28,112 nt of DNA from Eubacterium sp. (GCA_003486385.1 DNFT01000112.1:49295-77406); one strand, 5' to 3'. Positions 16,668 through 25,574 are shown, counted from the first letter of the stretch. The notes: generated by a model not told the origin, from the letters alone. Numbers and translations are program-made.

Positions 16668-18959
16668 ATGGATTTAAGATTTGCGGAGATAAGAAATCTG
16701 GGACAATTGTGCAATATAGAAAATAAAGGCAATAAGAAGGAGAATGTTCCGCTTAATGTAGTTATCCCATATTACCAAAGACCGTATAAATGGGACAGTA
16801 CAAGAATAGGCAATCTGATTACCGATTTTCATAACAACGAAGAAGGAGAGGCTGAAGATGGAGAGGGATATTTTGCCGGTTCGGTGGTTATGGTTGAGGG
16901 GCGTAATGGGGAATTTGAGGTCGTTGACGGGCAGCAGAGAATAACAACACTTTTTCTAACGAATTATTTGAGATTTGTGCTTGTCAGAGGATATATCGAA
17001 CTGATGATAAACATGAAAAGAATTTCTAAAATTCCTATTCTTATGAATGAATTGATTGATACGGCGGTGAATATTTTTGACAGGGATAAGGTTGAACAAT
17101 TCAAAAATGTCAAGGAGGGAGTTGATAATTTTATAAGCTCGGTTGAAGAGCAGAGTGCGGATGATATAGATAATACGTGGGATGATATGCTTGAATATTA
17201 TCAGTCTAATATGTGGCTTCCAAAGAAAAATTTTTCTAACATGGATATTTATAAGAAAGAGTATTTTAACCTGAACAGAAAGCTGCTCTCAAATGTCAGT
17301 CTGGCTCTAAGATACAGTAGAAACGGTTATAATGAAAAGCTCAAGGAAGCACTCAGCAGAATTATGATAATTATGCCCGAATCAAGCAATCCCTGTTTTG
17401 AAACGCTGTCATTCGATAAAAATTCAGAAGCAAAAAATCCGGTTACAGAGCAATACATAAATGCGGCAAAATGTATTTATGAGGGTATTGTTGATTCATA
17501 TATCAGCGGACAGGAAAAGCCGATTGAGTACATAAAGGCAACCGACAGCGCTATGAAAAAAATATTGAATAACATTAATTTCTGCGTAGTTGTGACAGGA
17601 AAAGAGAAGGACGCGTACACACTTTTTGAGGTTTTAAATGATAGGAATTTTCCGGTTGAAGATTTGGAGCTTATTAAGAACCTGTTTTATAAATGGTATT
17701 GTAAACATAATGAGGATGATGCCAGTGCAGATTATTATATTGAGAAGGCGGATAAAAAATGGGTGGAGGAAATATTCCCTATATCAACCAAAGGAAAGGA
17801 GCGTTCCAAGCTTATTTCGTATCTTGCGGCACAGTATTTCACAGCCGACAGCAAATTAAAGTATAACGATAATGAGAAATACAGGGAAGTGATTGAAAAA
17901 GGATATCTGAATAAGAAAAATATATATGAAGGTGAAGATTTATTGAATGATATCCGCATTTATGAAATGCTTGGAATAATACTGGATGAATTTGATTTCC
18001 GGTATCAGAAGAAAGCTGAGAATGTAATAAAGGCGGAGAGGGAGAGCGCAAAATCCATAACCTACAAAGCATTAAATTTGTTAAACGCACTCACATTGTA
18101 CGGTGTAATTCCTGCTATAACCAATGTGATAATCAAGAAATTTCTGGACAAGCACCCATTTGATGAATGTAGCGGAGACGCGCAGATAATGAAGTTCAGG
18201 GAATTTGTCCAGGGGATAATAAAGGATAGTGCGAATAATAATGCAGAATATATTGATATCCACAATGTTTCATATAGCTTCTGGCGTTATGCACTGCTGG
18301 CACAGAACTCGGACAGAGTCAGAGGCATTGCAAAGGATTATATTCTTAAGAATAATTCATTTAGCACGGATTATGTGTTGAAAGTGGATAGTCAGGACAT
18401 AGACATGTTGAATGAGGAGTTCAGACGATGGATAAATGCATGGAAATATGGCAATGAAAAGTCGCAGCTTAAGGTGAAGGTATTGTTTATAAATCTTTTT
18501 TATACCAACAGAGTTGAAAATAAGCTTATTTTCAACAAGACCGGAACAAAATTTCCGACAGATAATATCCAGCTTGACCATTTAGAGCCGGATAAAATTA
18601 ATTCAACTGCCATGGAAAAATATTTTGAGCCTTCTTCTAAGAACGCAAGGGAGGATTATACGGACAGCCTTGGCAACTTTATGATTATGGATGCGGACAG
18701 CAATGTTGATAAAAGTACACTGCCGCTTCAGGACGCACTCAAGATATATGATAAAATGGGAGAACATTGGCTGATAAGGGAAATCCATGATGTGTTTGAG
18801 GAAGATAGCTGTGGAACGAACAGAAATATAGACAACAAGATTTACAGAGTTCCGAACGAAGAGTTTTTTAACAGGAGAAAACAGAGGTTAATCACTTATT
18901 TCAAGGCAATTTTAAACAAGAGACTTGGCGATGACAGCGTGGAAATTCCGGATATTTAG
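16668..18959 (+). CDS. sspE: SspE-like DUF262/DUF1524 restriction effector
   Basis: This 763-residue protein pairs an N-terminal DUF262 with a C-terminal DUF1524. DUF262 shows QRPYKW (Q37, R38) and DGQQRITTL (87-95), the ParB-like NTP-binding motifs. DUF1524 shows LDHLEP (H638), SLGNFMIM (N670) and SNVDKS (N679), the His-Asn pattern of an HNH-type nuclease. In SspE, NTP hydrolysis stimulated by phosphorothioate DNA drives nicking of invading DNA; GmrSD proteins of the same build cut glucosylated phage DNA. The ATG at 16668 has AGGAGG seven bases ahead; an in-frame ATG at 16632 lies inside sspA. Its location directly after the modification genes supports SspE. It probably protects the host against unmodified phage DNA. 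Confidence 0.8.
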   Translation: MDLRFAEIRNLGQLCNIENKGNKKENVPLNVVIPYYQRPYKWDSTRIGNLITDFHNNEEGEAEDGEGYFAGSVVMVEGRNGEFEVVDGQQRITTLFLTNYLRFVLVRGYIELMINMKRISKIPILMNELIDTAVNIFDRDKVEQFKNVKEGVDNFISSVEEQSADDIDNTWDDMLEYYQSNMWLPKKNFSNMDIYKKEYFNLNRKLLSNVSLALRYSRNGYNEKLKEALSRIMIIMPESSNPCFETLSFDKNSEAKNPVTEQYINAAKCIYEGIVDSYISGQEKPIEYIKATDSAMKKILNNINFCVVVTGKEKDAYTLFEVLNDRNFPVEDLELIKNLFYKWYCKHNEDDASADYYIEKADKKWVEEIFPISTKGKERSKLISYLAAQYFTADSKLKYNDNEKYREVIEKGYLNKKNIYEGEDLLNDIRIYEMLGIILDEFDFRYQKKAENVIKAERESAKSITYKALNLLNALTLYGVIPAITNVIIKKFLDKHPFDECSGDAQIMKFREFVQGIIKDSANNNAEYIDIHNVSYSFWRYALLAQNSDRVRGIAKDYILKNNSFSTDYVLKVDSQDIDMLNEEFRRWINAWKYGNEKSQLKVKVLFINLFYTNRVENKLIFNKTGTKFPTDNIQLDHLEPDKINSTAMEKYFEPSSKNAREDYTDSLGNFMIMDADSNVDKSTLPLQDALKIYDKMGEHWLIREIHDVFEEDSCGTNRNIDNKIYRVPNEEFFNRRKQRLITYFKAILNKRLGDDSVEIPDI

Positions 18960-18983
18960 ATTATAGATTTGGGGGTAAATGGC

Positions 18984-19136
18984 ATGAACCAGTACAATGA
19001 AAAACAAATAAAATCCGTTATATTCGAAATACTTCACATTGAACGAAAGAACCTTAGAAGCAAGGCTTTCACGGATTTAAAGATGGCGGATGAGATTGGG
19101 AAGATTATATCGGAGAGCAGTAAGCTTAGCAAATAA
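18984..19136 (+). CDS. 50-residue protein of unknown function
   Basis: A small frame encodes 50 residues starting MNQYNEKQIKSVIFEILHIE and ending ISESSKLSK. GGGGG (18971-18975) lies eight bases before its ATG; an overlapping ATG at 18979 stops after two codons. It is highly charged, predicted helical, with no signal or membrane segment. It lies 24 nt after sspE and 21 nt before the DndD-like gene, so it fills the only gap in a packed operon. I do not recognise the family. It could be a small partner of the ATPase that follows. Confidence 0.55.
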   Translation: MNQYNEKQIKSVIFEILHIERKNLRSKAFTDLKMADEIGKIISESSKLSK

Positions 19137-19157
19137 CAGGAGGCGGGGAAGGTACAG

Positions 19158-21197
19158 ATGAAATTTAAAACACTGAGAATGAAGAATTTCATGCGATACA
19201 AGGGTCTGAATGAGATTAATTTTAGCTGTGACGAGGAGCATAATGTCACGGTGGTATTGGGGGATAACACTGTGGGAAAAACCACGATAGCGCAGGCGTT
19301 CAGGTGGTGCTTGTACGGCGCAATCATGGTTGAACGCGGCAAGAAGGATACAGACTACCAGCTATTGAATAATGATGTTCTTTCAAAAATGGATGCCAAC
19401 GGCAGAGCTCCTGTTTTCGTTGAGATAATGGCGGTGGATAGCGAGCATGTGTACACTATCCACAGGGAGGTTGAGTATATGCGCGCCTACCCTAAGTTTA
19501 TCGCGAAAGAATCCTATAAAACCGTAAAAATGTTTGTCGCAGACATCGACAGTCCGGACATAAAGCGTGAAGTTGAGCCGGGACCGAACTATAACAAGAT
19601 AAATGAGCTTATAAATGAGCTTTTTCCGCGAAATCTATCACATTATTTCCTGTTTGACGGAGAAAGGTGGAGCGATTTTGCAATAAACGGCGTTCGCGAG
19701 AATATAAAGGAATCTGTGCACATATTGACCGGACTTTCCGCATATAAATCGGCGATGTACCATCTCAAGGATATGGGGGATAATTCGGTAATAAAAAAAT
19801 TCAAGAAGAATATTCAGGGAAAAGGCAATGTCTATGATGATTACGAGCGCGACCAGACAAGGCTTGAGCGCGAAGTGGAAAAGTGCCAGAAGCAGATAGA
19901 GAACCTTGACGCGAGTATCAACCTCTGCAACAAAAAATGTGAGGAAATAGAAAATTATCTTGAGGAAAATAAGAATACCGAACAGCTTCAGATGGAGTAC
20001 AGGCAGACACAGAGAATGTTGAGGGCACAGGGGGAGCGTTATCTGGCGAATTATAAAGCTTTCATTTCAGATTACAATTCTTCTGCGTTCAGACTGTTTG
20101 CAAAGCCGCTTATTGAAGCTTCATTAAAGATGGTCAAATCAGTGGCAGGCGAGCGCCGCGATATACCACACATGAGGCAGGCGAGCATAGATTATATAAT
20201 CAGAAGCGGCAGGTGTATATGTGGAACCCCTGTAACGAAGGATTCCTATGCCCTTGAATGCCTGCTTGAACAGAGAAATTATCTGCCGCCTGCTGATATA
20301 GGTTCGCTGCTTGGCGAGTTTGAAAAGACAGCTAACCGCTGGAACAGGGTAGAGGATGAGCTTTCTTCGGACGCTGCGCGGGTGGATGATAGTGCCAGAG
20401 ATTATGATGAGACCTGTATACAGCTTCAGAAAATGGAGAACAGGATGAATGATAACATAGATTTCGCAGAGAAGAGGGCTCAGCTTAAAAGATATAAGGA
20501 TGAAGCCGCCAAGGCAGCCGAAAGGAAGGGGGAGATAAAGGGACTTATAGCCTCATACCGTAGCAGAATCCAGAGCATAGAAGTGCAGATGAAAAATCAG
20601 GAAGTAAAAAATGCGGAAAATGAAAAGTGGAGAAAGCGTTTAGGGCTTGCCGAGGCGGTATATGAAAAATTGTTTGCGGATTTTTCCGAGAGGGAGAAAA
20701 AGATTTTTAGCGAATTAAACGATGAAATTCAGGTTAATTTTTATCACATGTTCAATGCAAAGGATAAAAAAATACGTTTATCGGAAAATTATGAGATACA
20801 GATGTGTTATAAGACAGATTTGGGTTATCAGGAGGAAAAGAATCTGTCCGAGGGTGAAAAGGTTGCCAGAAATTTTGCGTTTATAGTGACAATAATGGAT
20901 TACAGCAGGCGGAAGAAGCTGGAATATAGCAGAGCTGACGGCAGCAGCGAAGCCACAGGCTTTGAGGAGGGCAATGACACTCTGCCAATCGTCCTTGATG
21001 GACCGTTTTCCAAGCTTGGCGCGGAGAATATATCGTTGGTGGCGGGCGTTCTTCCACAGGTATCTGAGCAGGTAATTGTGTTCATGCTCAGGAAGGACTG
21101 GACGTACACAGGACTTGACAAGTATGTAGGCGCAGAGTACTCAATTGACAAAAATTCTGATGAGAGCTTTGCTTCAATAAGAAAGGTGGACAGATGA
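19158..21197 (+). CDS. DndD-like SMC-type ATPase
   Basis: This 679-residue protein is built like Rad50/SMC ATPases: Walker A GDNTVGKTT (35-43), two coiled-coil arms (about 225-300 and 385-510), a CxC turn between them (C353, C355), an ABC signature LSEGEKVARN (563-572) and Walker B IVLDGPFSKLG (D614). The motif FLFDGERWSDFA and the LDxPFxxL form of Walker B are features I associate with DndD, the ATPase of the Dnd phosphorothioation complex. GGGGAAGG precedes the ATG at 19158 by five bases. It is in the same operon as Ssp-type genes, which do not normally need DndD, so its role is open: extra modification factor, or part of a second restriction module acting on DNA ends. Confidence 0.7.
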   Translation: MKFKTLRMKNFMRYKGLNEINFSCDEEHNVTVVLGDNTVGKTTIAQAFRWCLYGAIMVERGKKDTDYQLLNNDVLSKMDANGRAPVFVEIMAVDSEHVYTIHREVEYMRAYPKFIAKESYKTVKMFVADIDSPDIKREVEPGPNYNKINELINELFPRNLSHYFLFDGERWSDFAINGVRENIKESVHILTGLSAYKSAMYHLKDMGDNSVIKKFKKNIQGKGNVYDDYERDQTRLEREVEKCQKQIENLDASINLCNKKCEEIENYLEENKNTEQLQMEYRQTQRMLRAQGERYLANYKAFISDYNSSAFRLFAKPLIEASLKMVKSVAGERRDIPHMRQASIDYIIRSGRCICGTPVTKDSYALECLLEQRNYLPPADIGSLLGEFEKTANRWNRVEDELSSDAARVDDSARDYDETCIQLQKMENRMNDNIDFAEKRAQLKRYKDEAAKAAERKGEIKGLIASYRSRIQSIEVQMKNQEVKNAENEKWRKRLGLAEAVYEKLFADFSEREKKIFSELNDEIQVNFYHMFNAKDKKIRLSENYEIQMCYKTDLGYQEEKNLSEGEKVARNFAFIVTIMDYSRRKKLEYSRADGSSEATGFEEGNDTLPIVLDGPFSKLGAENISLVAGVLPQVSEQVIVFMLRKDWTYTGLDKYVGAEYSIDKNSDESFASIRKVDR

Positions 21198-21200
21198 TAA

Positions 21201-21707
21201 ATGGCTGATTTTGAATTTTTTAAAAAGCAGTTTGAATTCAAGGGCAAACATTCGCGGATGGTGACGGAATTGTGCGTTGTCAATGATTTTGAACATACAT
21301 TTTTTAAAAGAGTTATTGACGTGTACATATTAGCGGCGATAATAGGCATACGCCTTGACAGGAAGGCTAGAGAGGACTATTCGCCTGTCGAGACTAAAAG
21401 CATTTTCCCTGAGCAGATGATCAATGCGAAGGAGGATTTGGATTTTATAATGCAGATGATGATAATGCTTGATTCTGATTCCGGTGCAACTGATGAGGAC
21501 AGGGTGCGCGAGGCATTCAGGGGAGCGCAGACCAAGGAAGAGTATGACAGGCTTCTTGGAACCTTCAACGATTATGTGAGAGGCGGTGTGGAGGAGCTGT
21601 ATGAAAGGCTGGTTATCAGAAAGCGCGACTCCGAGGACAGATTCTATGATGACAGGACAGCGAATCTCATGGAACTGTATGACAGATTGATGCCGAAGGA
21701 AGAATAG
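21201..21707 (+). CDS. 168-residue protein paired with DndD-like ATPase
   Basis: This 168-residue soluble protein starts three bases after the ATPase stop, so the two are almost surely co-translated partners. It opens with FFKKQFEFKGKHSRMVTELC, has one hydrophobic helix (VIDVYILAAIIGIRL, about 39-53) and then acidic helical sequence ending LYDRLMPKEE. Residues 38-60 recall short proteins linked to phosphorothioation loci, but I cannot assign it to DndE or to a named family. No catalytic motif is visible. It is the last gene of the operon; no terminator is seen after it before the tracrRNA promoter. Confidence 0.7.
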   Translation: MADFEFFKKQFEFKGKHSRMVTELCVVNDFEHTFFKRVIDVYILAAIIGIRLDRKAREDYSPVETKSIFPEQMINAKEDLDFIMQMMIMLDSDSGATDEDRVREAFRGAQTKEEYDRLLGTFNDYVRGGVEELYERLVIRKRDSEDRFYDDRTANLMELYDRLMPKEE

Positions 21708-21780
21708 AATATGACTTTGGTTTTCATTAGTATTATTGGCATTGTTAGGGTTTTAACAAAAATGCTTAGCTTACGATTGT

Positions 21781-21818
21781 TACTTAAAATGTTGTTGGAT
21801 ACTTAAACTGTTGTTGAA
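21781..21818 (+). repeat. Tandem 19-bp repeat before tracrRNA promoter
   Basis: TACTTAAAATGTTGTTGGA (21781-21799) and TACTTAAACTGTTGTTGAA (21800-21818) are adjacent copies differing at two positions. They end 57 bp before the -35 box of tracrRNA and could bind a regulator; nothing else is recognised in 21708-21874. Confidence 0.6.
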
Positions 21819-21874
21819 TATTTATAAAAAAGAAGCTTAAAACTGAAAAAATAATAAAAATCACAAAATTTTTC

Positions 21875-21903
21875 TTTACTTTTCTAGATATGTGGGGTAT
21901 AAT
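21875..21903 (+). promoter_or_regulatory. tracrRNA promoter
   Basis: TTTACT (21875-21880), a 17-bp spacer and TATAAT (21898-21903) place transcription start near 21910-21911, exactly at the first bases of the anti-repeat. Confidence 0.78.
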
Positions 21904-21910
21904 AAACTTA

Positions 21911-22027
21911 CGTTATATCGTACCAAGCGGTAAACGGTTACAACAATAAGGTCCCGCCACTGGCGGTGTACCTCAAAGCTCTAATCCCACTTAAAGTGAA
22001 TACTTTAGGTGGGATTATCTATTTTAT
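21911..22027 (+). ncRNA. Type II-C tracrRNA
   Basis: Bases 21912-21947 match the array repeat at 29 of 36 positions, so the transcript is an anti-repeat for crRNA from the minus strand. Four of the seven changes keep G-U pairs; the other three (positions 23, 27, 28) make a small internal bulge. Next comes a nexus-like hairpin: AGGT/ACCT (21949-21952 with 21970-21973) enclosing CCGCC/GGCGG (21954-21958 with 21962-21966). A 16-bp stem follows (21982-21997 with 22002-22017), then TCTATTTTAT. Order and spacing resemble the Neisseria tracrRNA. The terminal T tract is interrupted, so termination may be incomplete. Confidence 0.9.
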
Positions 22028-22043
22028 GTTGAAGGGAGTACTT

Positions 22044-25000
22044 ATGGAAGAGATTAAGCAGTTAAACAGAAAAACAGATGTACCTAAGCCTACAGACTTG
22101 AATTATAGAATAGGACTTGATATAGGTATTGCGTCCGTTGGGTGGGCTGTGCTTGAAAATGATAGCCATGATGAACCGTTCAGAATCATTGATTTGGGTG
22201 TAAGAATCTTCGATGCTCCGGATAATTCAGGTGAATTACTTTCGGCTAAACGTCGTGAGGCTCGTTCAACTAGGAGAAGAACCAGAAGGCGCGGACATAG
22301 ATTAGAGCGTATTAAGAAGCTTTTTGAGACAGAAGGGCTTATAGATATTGAAGAGTTTGAGACGCGTTATAAAAAGGCAGGGCTTCCTGATGTATACAGG
22401 CTTAGATATGAAGGACTAGACAGGGTACTTACAGATGATGAGCTGGCTCAGGTTCTGTTACATATTGCAAAGCATAGAGGGTTTAAGTCAAACAGCAAGG
22501 CAGAAGAAACTGAAAATGATAGTGATGCTACAAAGAAAAAGGAAATTGGAGCGATAAAAGAAAGTATAAGCGCAAATAAAAGGATTATGGAAGAAAAAGG
22601 GTACAGAACAGTTGGTGAAATGCTGTATCTTGACGAAAAATTTAAAATAGACTGTGATTGGAATACAAATGGATATATATTCTGTCCTAGAAATAAGAGG
22701 GGGGAATATAAAGTAATCATACTTAGAGACGTGTTGGTAGATGAGGTTCATAAAATATTTGAATCTCAAAGAAAATACGGAAATGAATCGGCATCTGATA
22801 AATTGGAGAAAAAATATTTAGATATATTTTTAAGTCAGCGTTCATTTGATCAAGGTCCGGGATATCCTAGTAAGTATGCATTGGATGGATTTGATTTTGG
22901 AAAGTGTCCTTTTGAAGAGAAAAATGGGGAGAGACGTGCACCGAAAGCAGCATATACATCTGAATTGTTTGTTGCTTTGCAGACTATGAATCATACAAAA
23001 ATTGTAGATACCGATGGAAATAAAAGAGCTTTTACAGAGTTGGAGCGTAAGAAAATTATTCAATTGTTTCATATTCAAAACGATGTAAAGTATTCCGAAG
23101 TTAGAAAAGAGCTTGCTCTTACGGAAAATGAAAAGTTTTATAATCTTACATATAGTAAAGGAAAGAAAAAAGATAGTGAGAAAAGCATATTTATTAAAAT
23201 GACAAATTATCATAACATGGCAAAAGCATTGAAAGAGAAATGCACTGGTGAAATATTGGACGATAATCGCGCAGATTTATATGATAAAATAGCATATAAT
23301 CTTGCCAGATATAAAAATGATGATAGCAGGTTAAAAGAATTAAGAGCTTTGGGGATAGGAGAGGCAGAATGTAATGATTTACTTAAATTGTCATGCAATA
23401 AAGCACAGGGATTATCTCTGGTGGCGATGAACAAGATAATTCCATTTCTACTTGAAGGTAGAGTATATAGTGAGGCGTGTAAGCTGGCTGGTTATGGTGA
23501 TTTTGTGGGTGACAATTGTACGGGAAAATCAATATTGTTAAGGGATGATGAAGGACAGAAAATTAAAGAAACTTTAAATGAAATCACTAATCCGGTAGTA
23601 AGACGTGCTGTGTCGCAAACTATAAAAGTAATAAATGCTATTATCATTGAATATGGCAGCCCGCAGGCTGTTAGCATTGAATTATCAAGGGAAATGGCAA
23701 AGAATAAGAAAGAACGTGATAAGATAGACAAAGATATGGAAAAGAGGTGCGCGGAAAATGCTAAAATCCTTGATGAAATAAGGGAATTTAAAGCAATTCC
23801 TACAGGCAAAGATATTGTTAAGTATCGGCTCTGGAAGGAACAGAGGGAAATATGTCTGTATACAGGTAAAAAAATATCGGCATATGAACTATTTTCCGGT
23901 GATGGAGGGTATGATATTGACCATATTCTTCCGTATAGTAAAACTTTTGATGACAGCTATCGCAATAAAGTTCTTGTGAGGTCTGAGGCGAATAGGCTTA
24001 AAGGAAACAGAACTCCGTATGAGTATTTAATATCACATGGTGGAGAGAAAGATTGGGAAGAATTTACTATCAGAGTTGAACACTGTATAAATGATTATAA
24101 AAAAAGACAGAAATTATTAAAGAAAACTATTACAGATGAAGATACAAATGAATTTAAAAGACGTAATTTGCAGGATACGCAGTATGCCACAACATTTATA
24201 TATAATTTAATACGTAAAAATCTTTATCTAAAGCCATATCAGAATTCTACAAAGAAAAAGACACAGCAGGTGATGGCGTTAAATGGTTCAATCACCAGTT
24301 TTTTAAGTAGAGGATGGGGACTTGAGAAAAAGGACAGAAGAACACATATTCATCATGCACAGGATGCAGTTGTTATCGCATGTACAACACAGGGAATGAT
24401 TAATTCTATTTCGGAGTACTTTAAATATAGGGAATCAAAGCTTGAAAGAATTAATAGACATGTAAAAGATGAGTCCAAGGAGAAATTTGAGGACATTGTT
24501 GTTACCAGAGAACAATATGATAAGCAATCCGGTAAGAAATTTCCACTGCCATGGCAGAATTTTAAGGAGGAGCTGGATATTCGTATGGCGCGTTATAATG
24601 GAGCGGTAGGTGCAATAGATTTTAAAACATCACCATTAGAATATCTTATGGCATATACGGATGTCAGTAATCGTATTAACTATCCTGAGTGGATGTTTGT
24701 CAAGGGCAGACCTGGACGAAGGGGAGTGCTTGACGGAATATTTGTTTCAAGAATGCCTAATCATAAGGTAAGCGGACAGGCACACAAGGAGACTATACGT
24801 TCAGCGAAATATTATAAAGAAGGGGGAGGTGTTTTAGATAAGGGATATGTGGTATATAAGGTACCTATTCAAGATATAAAATATATAAATGGTGAGATAA
24901 TTTATGATAAAAATGCAGTATATTTTAATCCAGATAGTGATAGATTGCTTTATAATGCATTAATTTCACGACTTGAACAATTCAACGGTAATGCTAAAGA

Positions 25001-25574
25001 GGCTTTTTTGGAGCCATTCTATAAGCCAAAGGCAGACGGAACTTCAGGACCGATAGTTAAGAAAATTAAAGTGTGTGAAAAGCAGACATCGGGAGTGCCG
25101 GTTGGAGAAAATGGAATAGCATCTAATGGTGATATGGTAAGAATTGATGTATTCTGTGAGGAGAATAAAGGTAAGAAGAAATATTACTTTGTTCCTATTT
25201 ATGTATCAGATGTGGTGAAAAAAAGGATGCCTAATAGAGCGGCAACACAGGCTAAAATACAGTCAGAATGGCGAGAGATGAGGGAAGAAAATTTTATTTT
25301 TAGCTTGTATTCAAAAGACTTGATTTATATTGAAAGTGATAAAGGTGTACCGCTTCACGATATAAATAAAAATGTGTATAGTGAAAATTCTGTTTTTGCA
25401 TATTACACAGGTGCTAATATAAGTAAGGCTTCTATTGATGGAGAATGTCATGATAAGAAAGCATATTTTGATAGTTTAGGTATTCAAGGATTAAGAAAAC
25501 TTGAAAAATGTCAAGTTGATGTATTAGGCAATATTTCATTTGTACACAAAGAAAAGCGCATGCTATTTAATTAA
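22044..25574 (+). CDS. cas9: CRISPR-associated nuclease Cas9, type II-C
   Basis: This 1176-residue RNA-guided nuclease cuts both strands of DNA matched by crRNA with tracrRNA. Seen in order: RuvC-I GLDIGIASVGWAV (D26), an Arg-rich bridge helix (about 66-90), a recognition lobe, RuvC-II IELSREMAK (E546), HNH DIDHILPYSKTFDD (H627), RuvC-III HHAQDAVV (H770-D774), and a C-terminal PAM-contacting region. All catalytic residues are present. ATG 22044 has GGGAG (22034-22038) five bases ahead; reading upstream to 21966 would use part of the tracrRNA. The length and absence of csn2 or cas4 put it in type II-C. Only 17 nt separate the tracrRNA terminator hairpin from the ATTT-rich segment and cas9 start region, so a separate promoter is hard to fit. 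Confidence 0.97.
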   Translation: MEEIKQLNRKTDVPKPTDLNYRIGLDIGIASVGWAVLENDSHDEPFRIIDLGVRIFDAPDNSGELLSAKRREARSTRRRTRRRGHRLERIKKLFETEGLIDIEEFETRYKKAGLPDVYRLRYEGLDRVLTDDELAQVLLHIAKHRGFKSNSKAEETENDSDATKKKEIGAIKESISANKRIMEEKGYRTVGEMLYLDEKFKIDCDWNTNGYIFCPRNKRGEYKVIILRDVLVDEVHKIFESQRKYGNESASDKLEKKYLDIFLSQRSFDQGPGYPSKYALDGFDFGKCPFEEKNGERRAPKAAYTSELFVALQTMNHTKIVDTDGNKRAFTELERKKIIQLFHIQNDVKYSEVRKELALTENEKFYNLTYSKGKKKDSEKSIFIKMTNYHNMAKALKEKCTGEILDDNRADLYDKIAYNLARYKNDDSRLKELRALGIGEAECNDLLKLSCNKAQGLSLVAMNKIIPFLLEGRVYSEACKLAGYGDFVGDNCTGKSILLRDDEGQKIKETLNEITNPVVRRAVSQTIKVINAIIIEYGSPQAVSIELSREMAKNKKERDKIDKDMEKRCAENAKILDEIREFKAIPTGKDIVKYRLWKEQREICLYTGKKISAYELFSGDGGYDIDHILPYSKTFDDSYRNKVLVRSEANRLKGNRTPYEYLISHGGEKDWEEFTIRVEHCINDYKKRQKLLKKTITDEDTNEFKRRNLQDTQYATTFIYNLIRKNLYLKPYQNSTKKKTQQVMALNGSITSFLSRGWGLEKKDRRTHIHHAQDAVVIACTTQGMINSISEYFKYRESKLERINRHVKDESKEKFEDIVVTREQYDKQSGKKFPLPWQNFKEELDIRMARYNGAVGAIDFKTSPLEYLMAYTDVSNRINYPEWMFVKGRPGRRGVLDGIFVSRMPNHKVSGQAHKETIRSAKYYKEGGGVLDKGYVVYKVPIQDIKYINGEIIYDKNAVYFNPDSDRLLYNALISRLEQFNGNAKEAFLEPFYKPKADGTSGPIVKKIKVCEKQTSGVPVGENGIASNGDMVRIDVFCEENKGKKKYYFVPIYVSDVVKKRMPNRAATQAKIQSEWREMREENFIFSLYSKDLIYIESDKGVPLHDINKNVYSENSVFAYYTGANISKASIDGECHDKKAYFDSLGIQGLRKLEKCQVDVLGNISFVHKEKRMLFN

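Noticed and set aside
9158..21707. BREX type 4 system, because of the PAPS-reductase protein and BrxC-like ATPase
   Set aside because: No PglZ, BrxL or methylase gene is present, while DUF4007, cysteine desulfurase and DUF262/DUF1524 fit Ssp.
9158..21707. Canonical DndABCDE-FGH system
   Set aside because: No DndB or recognisable DndE, and DUF4007 plus an SspE-like effector are Ssp hallmarks; only the SMC ATPase resembles Dnd.
21711..21806. 31-residue hydrophobic frame after the last operon gene
   Set aside because: It lacks a clear ribosome site, is very short, and runs into the 19-bp tandem repeat.
21966..22043. Upstream extension of cas9
   Set aside because: It translates the tracrRNA hairpins; ATG 22044 has its own ribosome site and begins shortly before RuvC-I.
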